Source: an uncultured Clostridia bacterium
GTDB lineage: Bacteria; Bacillota; Clostridia; Oscillospirales; Acutalibacteraceae
Direction: 5' to 3'
NCBI GenBank assembly: GCA_944382025.1
Contig: CALWMQ010000052.1
Location: 1 to 23,192, forward strand
DNA length: 23,192 nt
The translations under genes and the position numbers were made by a program. Numbering within the stretch: position 1 is the stretch's first letter; each line of letters starts with the position of its first letter. Below, piece by piece: positions 1 through 6,845 of this stretch. The notes beneath the pieces were generated by a model. The model searched no databases, was not told the DNA's origin, and saw nothing but the letters and a program-made list of their open reading frames with translations.

Positions 1-493
1 ATACACGCTTGTTATAGGATTTCTGAAATGCCCTGTTCCCTACCCGCGGACAGCCGAACAGCAATGCCTCATAATCCTTATGCGGGAAATGATACTGCAG
101 ATCCACAGCACACAGTACCGCCAATGCCGCACCATAAGAATGGCCGGTAATCTTGACACAACGGATATCCGGAGTTACGCTTCGCTGGATCCGGGGCCGG
201 ATGTTGGGATGCTTATAGGCGTCAATAAAACCGGTGTGTACCCGGATTTTAGGGTTCACATTGTTATAGGGAATGCATTTTTCCCAAAAGTTCAGGTCTA
301 CCTTCCAGTCCTGGGCGGAGTTGGATCCCCGGAAGGTGATATATAAAGTATCTTCCCACCGGCGGAGATAGCATTGAATACCCGTACTCGAATCATCAAT
401 GATATCCAGGGTACACCAGGGAAATTCCGGCTGGCTGTTTTGATAGGCCAGCCCTGCCAGTTCCATCGCCTGAATCGCGTCGGCTTTGTTCAT
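1..493 (-). CDS. class 3 lipase family protein, 3' end cut by window edge
   Basis: The reading frame starts at ATG 493-491, after GAGGTG about 8 nt upstream, and runs open to base 1, so only about 164 N-terminal residues are visible. The protein has the alpha/beta-hydrolase nucleophile elbow GHSYGAA (GxSxG) near residue 125, preceded by TFRGS and LNFW as in class 3 (fungal-type) lipases. FGCPRVGN follows at about residues 151-158, matching the FGSPRVGN signature of that family. The nucleophile Ser is visible; the catalytic Asp and His would lie beyond the edge. No signal peptide is seen, so the visible part suggests a cytoplasmic esterase or lipase. The substrate is unknown. The gene is in the same direction as the antiporter upstream, with a 102-base gap, and may be co-transcribed with it. 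Confidence 0.85.
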   Translation of the reverse strand, partial: MNKADAIQAMELAGLAYQNSQPEFPWCTLDIIDDSSTGIQCYLRRWEDTLYITFRGSNSAQDWKVDLNFWEKCIPYNNVNPKIRVHTGFIDAYKHPNIRPRIQRSVTPDIRCVKITGHSYGAALAVLCAVDLQYHFPHKDYEALLFGCPRVGNRAFQKSYNKRV

Positions 494-595
494 ATCCACT
501 CACCTCTTGCCAGCCTATGCCTGCTTTGGGCAAAAGGTTCCCCTTACCGGAAATGTACAGGAACGGCCGGTTTCTAAACCGCTCCTGGTAAGAGT

Positions 596-2188
596 TTAGG
601 TATTCATCACCAGCACATCTCCGGCCCGGATCAGGGTTTTCCCCCGCGGCAGGATCATCCTGCCGTCCCGTCGGATCATCATGATCAGGGTATCCGCCGG
701 CAGTGATAGTTCCGCAATTCTTTTCCCGCACCATTCATGCTCCGGATCCATCGTCACCTCACTGAGCCGGATCTCCGAATCCCCCTGATATGTCACTGCC
801 CCTAACACCAACACATCGTTTTCCTGAATGAGCGTGCTTCCCCGGGGAATAATATCCTTGCCATCCCGACGGATAAAAAGCAGCAGGGTTTCAGGAGGAA
901 GCGCCGTATCCTTGACCATACGGCCAATCCATGCATGCCCCTGATGCGCGATGAGGCGAATAAACTGAACCGGTGTTTCCTCCGAATAGTCGTTGAAGGT
1001 TTTCAGAATATCTCCATCCGCATTCATCATACGGAGTTTTCGGGAAACCCAGGGCAACAGGGTTCCTTGAATGGCCATGGAAAACAATACCACACAAAAT
1101 ACAATATGGAACACATCGTTTTTCATGTAAGCCGGGTTAACTGTGGCCATAATGGCAAATACAATAGATGAGGCCCCCCGCAGTCCGGCCCAGGATACCA
1201 GCCCCTGCTGGGCAAGAGGAGCCCGGAACGCCCCCAATACCGCCGCCACTGCAATAGGCCGGGCTACCAGGGTAAGGAACACTGTGATGAGTAAGGCAGG
1301 AATCAGTTGCCCCGGCATCTGGGAAGGAAAGGCCAGCAGACCCAGCATGAAAAAGATCAGCATCTGCATCAGACTGGTAATTCCATCGAAAAAATGAACC
1401 AGGGACTTTTTGTTCTTGATGGGCCGGTTGCCCAATATAATTCCCACAATATAGGCGCTGAGATAACCGTTGCCTCCGACGACCGTGGGCAGGGCGTAGG
1501 ACAGTATGGCCACCGCGATAACAAAGGCAGCATCAAAGCCGTCAGTCCCAAAGGTAAAATGCCGCAGCACCCACAAGGCTCCCAAAGCGATAAGGGCACC
1601 GATCCCGACGCCATAGACAATCTGGGCGAACAGGGTGTACAGCAGTCCTCCTGCTGTGCACTCTCCGTTCATCAGGGACAGCACCACTACCGTAAGCATG
1701 TAGGACCAGGGGTCATTGCTTCCGCTCTCTACCTCCAGCAAAGAGTCCGTATTATATTTCAGCGACAACCGGCGGGACCGGAGAACCGAAAACACTGAGG
1801 CCGCATCGGTGGAACTCAGTACCGCGCCGATCAGTAGACTCTCCAGCCACGCAATCCTCAAAACATAATGGCAAAAAACACCTGTCAGGCCCCAGGTCAG
1901 GATAACGCCTGCAGAGGATAATAATATGGATTGGGCGGCCACCGGCTTGGCGGCTTTCCAACGGGTACCAAAACCGCCGTAAAACATGATGAAGATCAGT
2001 GCCACCGAGCACACTGTTTCCGCAAAGGTAAAATCATCGAAGGGGATTCGAAACAGACCATCTGAACCAAATAACATCCCCAGCAGGATAAATCCCAAAA
2101 GCATGGGAATCCCAAACCGGCTGGAAATTTTACTGGCCAGAATACAGGCCAGAATAACAGCGGATCCAAGCAGCAATGCAGCAGCCAA
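596..2188 (-). CDS. CPA1-type K+(Na+)/H+ antiporter with two C-terminal RCK/TrkA-C domains (NhaP2-like)
   Basis: This is a 530-residue membrane protein. Residues 1 to about 385 are a series of hydrophobic helices of the Na_H_Exchanger fold, with STDAASVFSVL (126-136) and the ion-site ESGSNDP (154-160, Asn-Asp pair) typical of CPA1 exchangers. Residues of about 405-465 and 483-530 are two tandem RCK_C (TrkA-C) domains that resemble each other: LPPETLLLFIRRDG...PRG and LPADTLIMMIRRDG...PRG. Such domains bind ligands (nucleotides in several families) and gate K+ transport. NhaP2/CvrA relatives exchange cytoplasmic K+ or Na+ for protons and protect against ion and pH stress; the ion used here is inferred. 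The start is TTG 2188-2186, chosen because AAAGGAGGT lies 6-7 nt upstream and no in-frame ATG fits better. It is read from an extended -10 promoter at 2237-2245. Confidence 0.88.
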   Translation of the reverse strand: MAAALLLGSAVILACILASKISSRFGIPMLLGFILLGMLFGSDGLFRIPFDDFTFAETVCSVALIFIMFYGGFGTRWKAAKPVAAQSILLSSAGVILTWGLTGVFCHYVLRIAWLESLLIGAVLSSTDAASVFSVLRSRRLSLKYNTDSLLEVESGSNDPWSYMLTVVVLSLMNGECTAGGLLYTLFAQIVYGVGIGALIALGALWVLRHFTFGTDGFDAAFVIAVAILSYALPTVVGGNGYLSAYIVGIILGNRPIKNKKSLVHFFDGITSLMQMLIFFMLGLLAFPSQMPGQLIPALLITVFLTLVARPIAVAAVLGAFRAPLAQQGLVSWAGLRGASSIVFAIMATVNPAYMKNDVFHIVFCVVLFSMAIQGTLLPWVSRKLRMMNADGDILKTFNDYSEETPVQFIRLIAHQGHAWIGRMVKDTALPPETLLLFIRRDGKDIIPRGSTLIQENDVLVLGAVTYQGDSEIRLSEVTMDPEHEWCGKRIAELSLPADTLIMMIRRDGRMILPRGKTLIRAGDVLVMNT

Positions 2189-2236
2189 AAATCTACCTCC
2201 TTTCCATGGTTAGCACGGCCATATTTTCTCTTTTTC

Positions 2237-2245
2237 ATTATAGCA
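2237..2245 (-). promoter_or_regulatory. extended -10 promoter of the antiporter gene
   Basis: On the minus strand TGCTATAAT gives a perfect -10 hexamer with the TGn extension. There is no good -35 (a T-rich GTTTTT at 17 nt). It lies about 50 nt before the TTG start at 2188. Confidence 0.65.
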
Positions 2246-2535
2246 TACATTTCCACGAAAAAACAGAAAAGCTGTAGGAAGGTCCGTATTCCAAATGTAA
2301 ACCTGGAAAAGTTTCTTCCCCATGGCTTTCCTCAGCCTGAGATGTCCTTAGCCGTCATACCAAAGGTGATCCATTTAAGAAAACACCGCAGCCGTTCCCC
2401 TCGGCTGTCACACGTTCTATTCCATGTTTTCCTATGCTCCGGAAGCCACTAAGACGCCAAGGACTACCCCCCTGTTTTGCTTTTTTCGCTGCATTCGTCC
2501 CCCACTCTCTTCTTCCCCACGTCTGAAAGCCCTGC

Positions 2536-2574
2536 AAAAACATCCATCCCGGACATCTAACCATGTCCGGGATG
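2536..2574 (-). terminator. intrinsic terminator of the VTC-DUF4956-DUF4353 operon
   Basis: A perfect 12-bp stem, CATCCCGGACAT (2545-2556) against ATGTCCGGGATG (2563-2574), has a 6-nt loop. On the minus strand it is followed after GATG by TTTTT (2540-2536). It lies about 110 bases past the stop of the DUF4353 gene, in the right orientation to end that transcript. Confidence 0.75.
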
Positions 2575-2681
2575 AAAATGCGAAATATGAAAGGTATTTC
2601 TGTACAGTATAGGCCTGGTTTCCTGCCTCTGATGGAGTTCGCCGCGGGATATTCTTTTCTCACCAGCCGCAACCCTTTGCT

Positions 2682-3746
2682 TTAGCGGGGACGACCTCCT
2701 CCTGGAATCCGGTCTCCTCCCATGCCTCCGCCTGGGTCTCCCATGCCTCCCGGCCTTGCCATGCCGCCGCTTACCGCTTCGCCGCTGTCCGACAGGCTGG
2801 TTACAGTACCGTTCAGGCTCAGGGTAGTCAGCAGAGTGCCCCCGCTGACCGTACCTCCGGTATACAGTCCATCGCTGTTTTCACCTGTACTGCCGCCCCC
2901 TGAGGAAAGGGTATAAGAAGTGTTTTGCCGCAGATCCGGGGAGCTGATAATCATCGTTTGGTAATCCTTACTGGGCGCAAAGGCAACCACACTGCCGCTG
3001 TCATCCAACAGGGTTACCAGTGTCCCTGCCTTCTGTGTGCCGGAATAGGTTATCATCAGACTGTTCTGGCCGGAAGAGGTGCTGGGAGCCTGCGCCATGC
3101 CGGCGCTTCCGGCCGCTATCAGAAGACCTCCGCTGATCTCAAAGGTGCTGGCAAAGTCCAAAGCGCCGTTCCCCCCATTGGTAGGCCCATTGATCAGGAC
3201 GGTACCGTCCGTCATGGTAATAGGCCCGTTGGAATCCAGCCCATCCCCTGAAGCGTCCACTACCAGGTATCCGCCGGTAATCTTGATAAAATAATCGGAA
3301 GACTGACTGAACTGGTTTTGTCCCGGGCGCCCTCCCAGGGAAGAACTATCGTTTCCACCCGCCGCGTTCACTCCATCGTCACTGGCGGTCAGACGCACAG
3401 TACCTCCCTCGATGGTGACTGATGCCCCTTCCAGTCCCTCATAACTTTTCAGGATTTCCATTTCCCCGCCCCGGATGGTCAAATCCGCATCAGCATGGAA
3501 TCCGTCATCCCCGGAGGACAGGCTATAGGTCCCTCCGCTGACAACGGCGGAACCGTTGGTGTGAAGAGAATCGTCGGAGGAATCAATTTCTATGACGCCT
3601 CCGTCCAGGTACAGAGCGCTGCCGGCTTTGATTCCTTTGGCACTGGGTGTCTCCGCGGATTCGGCAGACGTATTGCCCATAGGGCCCCCGCCCCATTGCC
3701 CCCACCCCGGACGTTCCCCATCACCGGTACTGGTACTGCTGTTCAC
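2682..3746 (-). CDS. DUF4353 carbohydrate-binding-like protein, 3' part of a frameshifted gene
   Basis: This is the C-terminal 354 residues of a protein whose N-terminal part is the frame at 3743-4627. It continues the beta-helix-like repeats of that frame: SSDDSLHTNG, SGDDGFHAD, KSYEGLEG, ASDDGVNAAGGNDSS and ASGDGLDSNG, each an Asp-rich turn followed by a GG-strand, as in DUF4353 proteins such as the Clostridium thermocellum polysaccharide-binding protein Cthe_2159. After about residue 220 a beta-sandwich-like region follows, then a Gly/Pro/Met-rich tail (GGMARPGGMGDPGGGMGG). The frame can start by itself at GTG 3746, after GGGGGAGG, and overlaps the upstream stop by 4 bases (GTGA). This would allow coupled translation, but alone the product has no signal peptide. 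I read the two frames as one gene broken by a one-base indel in the G6 run at 3776-3781. Confidence 0.8.
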   Translation of the reverse strand: MNSSTSTGDGERPGWGQWGGGPMGNTSAESAETPSAKGIKAGSALYLDGGVIEIDSSDDSLHTNGSAVVSGGTYSLSSGDDGFHADADLTIRGGEMEILKSYEGLEGASVTIEGGTVRLTASDDGVNAAGGNDSSSLGGRPGQNQFSQSSDYFIKITGGYLVVDASGDGLDSNGPITMTDGTVLINGPTNGGNGALDFASTFEISGGLLIAAGSAGMAQAPSTSSGQNSLMITYSGTQKAGTLVTLLDDSGSVVAFAPSKDYQTMIISSPDLRQNTSYTLSSGGGSTGENSDGLYTGGTVSGGTLLTTLSLNGTVTSLSDSGEAVSGGMARPGGMGDPGGGMGGDRIPGGGRPR

Positions 3747-4627
3747 GCTTCCTCCCCCGGTGACAATGCGGTACTCCCCCCGGTAATCTGAAGAACCGTT
3801 TCCGCCTGAATACCATCATTGCCCGCCGTAATATCAAAGCTTCCGCCATCCAGGGAAATCCAGCCTTTGGAGGTATCCTCATCATTGTTGGATTTGATGC
3901 CGTCAGAGCCGGCGTGGATGGTAATGGATCCGCCGCTGACAGCGATACTGTCCCGGCCCCTCAGGCCGTCCGAAGCAGCGGTAATGGTCAGGCTGCCGCC
4001 GGTAATCACCAGGTCGTCTTTTGTAAACACCCCATGGGCGTAATTCCCCGTAACCTCCAGCGACCCTGAGCCGTTGATGGTCAGGCTGTCCTTACAAAAC
4101 AGGGCAGCGTCCGGCTCCTCCTCCCCGGTAGCGGCGTAGGCGCTTCCATCGGTGATGGTATTCTGTGTGCCGTCCTCCAGGGTCAGGATGGTTTTATCAG
4201 CCTGTTTCCCATAGATTGCCGCACCGTCAGCGCAGGTCAGACTCACTCCATTCAGCACCAGCCGAACCGTATCTTCTTTGGAGGCGTCGATCACAATTTG
4301 GCCATTGTCCAAAGTTCCGCTGAGAACATAAGTCCCCGCCGCGGTAATGGTTAACACCCGCCCGGATACGGATACATTGGCCGCCCCGCTTCCGCTGATA
4401 GCGGCCCCTGAGCCATTACACACAATCAGCGTCGCGCTGTCCCCGTCCCAGGTGGCATCGCCATCCTCTTCACTATAGCTGACAGACAGAGGAGGCGGGG
4501 TATCCGCTGAGTCAACCGATTCCCCAGAAGAGACGGCTACCTCGCCGGAAGCCCTGGCACAGCCGGCCAGGCTTGTTGTCAAGCATACACAGGCCCATAT
4601 AAAAGCCCATAATCGCAGGGTTTTCAT
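3743..4627 (-). CDS. DUF4353 lipoprotein, 5' part of a frameshifted gene
   Basis: The start is ATG 4627, with AAGGGG 6-7 nt upstream; the longer open frame to 4714 has no fitting ribosome binding site. Residues 1-23 are a lipoprotein signal peptide ending in LAGC (lipobox, Cys23), so the product is exported and anchored on the outer face of the membrane. A Ser/Glu/Asp-rich linker follows, then right-handed beta-helix-like repeats with Asp-rich turns (AASDGLRG, AGSDGIKSNN, AGNDGIQ). These are expected to bind calcium and polysaccharide in DUF4353 proteins. The frame ends after about 294 residues, about 12 residues beyond the point where it leaves the family pattern (after LQITGG). The pattern resumes in the -1 frame at 3780 and continues to 2682, so the intact protein would have about 648 residues. 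It is the third gene of the VTC unit, 120 bases after DUF4956. Confidence 0.82.
   Translation of the reverse strand: MKTLRLWAFIWACVCLTTSLAGCARASGEVAVSSGESVDSADTPPPLSVSYSEEDGDATWDGDSATLIVCNGSGAAISGSGAANVSVSGRVLTITAAGTYVLSGTLDNGQIVIDASKEDTVRLVLNGVSLTCADGAAIYGKQADKTILTLEDGTQNTITDGSAYAATGEEEPDAALFCKDSLTINGSGSLEVTGNYAHGVFTKDDLVITGGSLTITAASDGLRGRDSIAVSGGSITIHAGSDGIKSNNDEDTSKGWISLDGGSFDITAGNDGIQAETVLQITGGSTALSPGEEA
3776..3781 (-). other. frameshift point: G6 run within the DUF4353 gene
   Basis: On the coding strand ACC GGG GGG AGT reads ITGG then leaves the family pattern and stops at 3743. Adding one G, or a -1 slip on G-GGG-GGA, gives ITGG followed by GEYRIVTGGGS and the rest of the beta-helix protein. 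A real indel, a read error in a homopolymer, or recoding would all look like this. Confidence 0.8.
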
Positions 4628-4747
4628 CACAATCCCCTTTCTTTTGAAGCGGTGCGGACGGCTGCCGGATCTGCCCGGGCAAACCCAGTGCCCGGATAGT
4701 CCGGCGCCAGCCATGGCACCTGGTGATCCGCCGGCTGACGCCCGGCA

Positions 4748-5428
4748 TTACAGTTCATCCCGGAAAGTTGAAATACGCCCGCAGGAAATATTCAGGTTCC
4801 CGTTACGGCAGCGGAGCTCATCCATCAAAGCTTTTTCTGTCCCGGCCTTCTTCAGCCGGATATGGTATTGGAGTTCATACAAACTGCCCATGTTGGTGGT
4901 ACGAACCCGGATCAATTCAGCCTTTCGGGTGTACCTCCCCAGCAAATCATCAAATACCCCTTCATAATCCAGACTCTCAGGAACGGTAATCTTCAATTCT
5001 TTTTCAAACTGACGGGGTTCCCCGAATCTCATCAGGGTCAACAGCAGCGAGGCTGCCCCAACCATGGCGAGAAACAGCACCGCCGCCAATAAATATCCGG
5101 TACCGGTGGCCAGTCCTACGGCCATAGCCAGGAAAATACTGCCGATCTCCCGGGCACTGCCCGGCACCGAACGAAATCGGATCAGGCTGAAGGCTCCCAG
5201 AACCGCTACGCCGGTACCCAAATTACCGTTAACCAGCATAATGACCATCTGTACGATAATCGGCAGCAGGGCTAGGGTAACAACAAAGTTTTTGGTATAG
5301 GTGTTGCGGACCATATAGAGCAGGGCGATCCCCAAACCCAGGAGCAAAGACACCAGGCTGCACAAAAGCAGGCTGGCCAGCGTCAGGGAACTGGTGTTGG
5401 TGGTTGTACTCAGGATGCTGTCAAGCAT
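4748..5428 (-). CDS. DUF4956 family integral membrane protein
   Basis: This is a 226-residue protein. Hydrophobic segments at about residues 15-40, 48-68, 70-85 and 95-135 form the membrane part, with the conserved core FSLIRFRSVPGSAREIGSIF followed by AVGLATGTG. That core is typical of DUF4956, whose biochemical role is not known. The remaining 80 or so residues (KELKITVPESLDYEGVFDDLL onward) form a soluble alpha/beta domain. The start is ATG 5428 with AGGAGGG 7 nt upstream, and it overlaps the last 19 bases of the VTC gene, indicating coupled translation. DUF4956 genes are commonly found next to VTC-domain and CotH or DUF4353 genes in Firmicutes, which suggests a shared membrane-associated process. 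The function given to the unit is inference. Confidence 0.85.
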   Translation of the reverse strand: MLDSILSTTTNTSSLTLASLLLCSLVSLLLGLGIALLYMVRNTYTKNFVVTLALLPIIVQMVIMLVNGNLGTGVAVLGAFSLIRFRSVPGSAREIGSIFLAMAVGLATGTGYLLAAVLFLAMVGAASLLLTLMRFGEPRQFEKELKITVPESLDYEGVFDDLLGRYTRKAELIRVRTTNMGSLYELQYHIRLKKAGTEKALMDELRCRNGNLNISCGRISTFRDEL

Positions 5429-6174
5429 GGATTTACCCTCCTGTCAGGCAGATTCCGCAGATATTGGCGGTAGCAAAGGCCGTATTTTGAAAAAGATACA
5501 GGGTAGAGCGCCAATTTATCCAGAATGTGGCAAAGCCACAGAGGAAACGCCCCCGGAATTTTGATCTCCATTAATATCCGTTCCGTATCCATCAGCGGAA
5601 GGCTGCCGCCTCCCTGAGCCAGGTCCAGACGGTTAGCCCGCCAGCGTATATCCCGGTCAAAGGTGATCCGTAAATCCGGGTTGTGTTCCTCTATATAGGC
5701 GGTTCGGTCACAGCTGATGAGAACCTGGGGATACAGGGTCTCCCGGCTGAGAAACCAGGCGATTTCCCGGCGAATCTGTGCTTCACCGGGTTCCGGCAGC
5801 GCCGAATGGGACGATACCAGCCACTCCTCCCCGCCCGGTTCCAAAGCCCTCCGGGCTTCTTCCAGCGGCAGGGAAACCCGCCGTTTGTATACCACTCCTT
5901 TATACTTTTTCTTCAGTTCTAAAAACACCGGGTCTGTGTATCCCGGAATCCCATAACTCCGCAGACGTAATTTTTCCTTATACAGGGGCTTTTCCAGCGA
6001 GGAACGAATCAGCCGGTAATCAGCGGTATCATAATACAGGCTGCGCACCGTAGACTGGCCGAACCGGTCCGGGATCAACCGGTCTCCAGCCTTCTTGAGA
6101 AAATCCTCATACACCGCCGGGCTCAGCAGATACTTTTTCTCATAACGTTTGAAAATTCCCTGGTAAGATACCAT
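5410..6174 (-). CDS. VTC-domain polyphosphate polymerase-like protein
   Basis: A 254-residue VTC domain, the catalytic fold of yeast Vtc4, which makes polyphosphate from ATP inside a basic tunnel. The tunnel residues are recognisable: RYEKKYLL (10-17), KEKLRLRSYG (66-75, the paired Arg), LELKKK (85-90), YKRR (96-99), MEIKIPG (202-208, catalytic-type Glu) and SKYG (229-232). It is therefore probably an active enzyme rather than a decoy. I chose ATG 6174 because GGGAGG lies 8 nt upstream and the conserved region begins at residue 8. An upstream GTG/ATG pair (6207/6204) is possible. It is first in an operon with DUF4956 (19-base overlap) and DUF4353. Upstream are a promoter at 6412-6420 and an 11-bp-periodic array consistent with phosphate control. 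No membrane segment is seen, so DUF4956 may be its membrane partner. Confidence 0.87.
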   Translation of the reverse strand: MVSYQGIFKRYEKKYLLSPAVYEDFLKKAGDRLIPDRFGQSTVRSLYYDTADYRLIRSSLEKPLYKEKLRLRSYGIPGYTDPVFLELKKKYKGVVYKRRVSLPLEEARRALEPGGEEWLVSSHSALPEPGEAQIRREIAWFLSRETLYPQVLISCDRTAYIEEHNPDLRITFDRDIRWRANRLDLAQGGGSLPLMDTERILMEIKIPGAFPLWLCHILDKLALYPVSFSKYGLCYRQYLRNLPDRRVNPCLTAS

Positions 6175-6269
6175 ACGCCAGGCCTCCCTCTGATTGAATG
6201 GCATCACCTTACCCCATGAAACTGAAATTAGTCTGAAAAATATGCTGTTTTCCGTATAGCGGATAAAAC

Positions 6270-6308
6270 GCCGAAACGGCGCGGTATGAATAACCGCGCC
6301 GTTTTGGC
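6270..6308 (-). promoter_or_regulatory. strong leader hairpin of the VTC operon, attenuator-like
   Basis: AAACGGCGCGGT (6274-6285) pairs perfectly with ACCGCGCCGTTT (6293-6304) across a 7-nt loop. The stem extends by three more G-C pairs after one non-Watson-Crick position (6273/6305). On the minus strand it is followed by GTTTTATCC, a modest U-tract. There is no upstream minus-strand gene to terminate, so it lies in the leader of the VTC operon. Confidence 0.55.
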
Positions 6309-6411
6309 AAAATGAGGAGGGAGAAATGAAAAAGAAGAAATCTATATAATCCTCTGGAAAAGAGGTTGTGGCTTGTCTGCCTTCCGGCAGTGGCCCATTT
6401 GGGATGGTTTT

Positions 6412-6420
6412 AGTATAGCA
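6412..6420 (-). promoter_or_regulatory. extended -10 promoter of the VTC operon
   Basis: On the minus strand TGCTATACT gives a 5/6 -10 hexamer with the TGn extension. There is no recognisable -35; the last element of the repeat array (TTCAAA) ends 20 nt upstream. This pattern is typical of an activator-dependent promoter. The start codon is about 240 nt downstream. Confidence 0.6.
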
Positions 6421-6437
6421 AAGGAATGTGTCCGGTT

Positions 6438-6487
6438 TTTGAACCTATTAGGAAGATTCTGTAAAGGGATCATGAAGATTCTTTAAA
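6438..6487 (-). promoter_or_regulatory. 11-bp-periodic direct-repeat operator, PhoP/OmpR-class-like
   Basis: Read on the minus strand, five hexamers occur exactly every 11 bases: TTTAAA (6487-6482), TTCATG (6476-6471), TTTACA (6465-6460), TTCCTA (6454-6449) and TTCAAA (6443-6438). The first and third sit in near-identical 15-mers (14 of 15 bases). Bacillus Pho boxes are TT(A/T/C)A(C/T)A-like hexamers with about 5-nt spacers, placed just upstream of the -10. Confidence 0.5.
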
Positions 6488-6706
6488 GCCGGAACCGAAC
6501 GCCAGGAAGCATCCATGCCCGGACCGTAACCTCTTTCCTGAACGTTTTCCCGATTCCGCCCCTCGCTGTCACCCTTTTTTCTGTAAAGCGCATCCGCCGT
6601 TCAGACTTTTCCCGGTTCCCACATCATCAGATATCCTCCTGCCGCTGCTTTTCCCCGCAAAATACCGGACATGACAAAAAATTCCCCTAACACCCGCTTC
6701 CTGCCC

Positions 6707-6735
6707 TTTACAATGGGATCGGAATCCTTTATAAT
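6707..6735 (+). promoter_or_regulatory. sigma-A-type promoter of prfB
   Basis: TTTACA (6707-6712), a 17-base spacer and a perfect TATAAT (6730-6735). Transcription would start near 6742, about 105 nt before the prfB ATG. Confidence 0.75.
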
Positions 6736-6845
6736 AATTTGGTTATACTGGAAGAATACAGCAGTAGGAATCGGAACGGCGGTAATCCCTCCGTTCCGCT
6801 TGGGCGCCCCTGGCTGCCCGGGTATCGCGAAAGGATGGATGATAC

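Larger units (their letters stand above)
2189..2681. other. intergenic stretch between antiporter and DUF4353 gene
   Basis: This 493-base stretch holds the antiporter promoter (2237-2245) at one end and the terminator of the upstream minus-strand operon (2536-2574) at the other. A weaker hairpin, CAGCCG/CGGCTG, lies near 2390-2408. Short open frames here cross the terminator, lack ribosome binding sites and look non-coding. Confidence 0.5.
6175..6845. other. 671-base divergent intergenic region between the VTC operon and prfB
   Basis: No convincing gene is present. On the minus strand, 6175-6411 is the VTC leader, with hairpins at 6377-6390 (CTGCC/GGCAG), 6351-6365 (CCTCT/AGAGG) and 6270-6308. 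Then come the VTC promoter and the operator-like array (6412-6487). The prfB promoter is at 6707-6735. On the plus strand, 6326-6349 is a 7-codon frame (MKKKKSI) behind GGAGGGAGAA. No plus-strand promoter is evident for it, so I do not call it a gene. I see nothing structured in 6489-6706. Confidence 0.5.

Noticed and set aside
2355..2672. 105-codon minus-strand frame
   Set aside because: It runs through the operon terminator at 2536-2574 and lacks a ribosome binding site.
6326..6349. 7-codon frame MKKKKSI behind a strong ribosome binding site
   Set aside because: No plus-strand promoter is evident and nothing downstream is coupled to it; the same bases lie within the minus-strand VTC leader. 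It could be chance.
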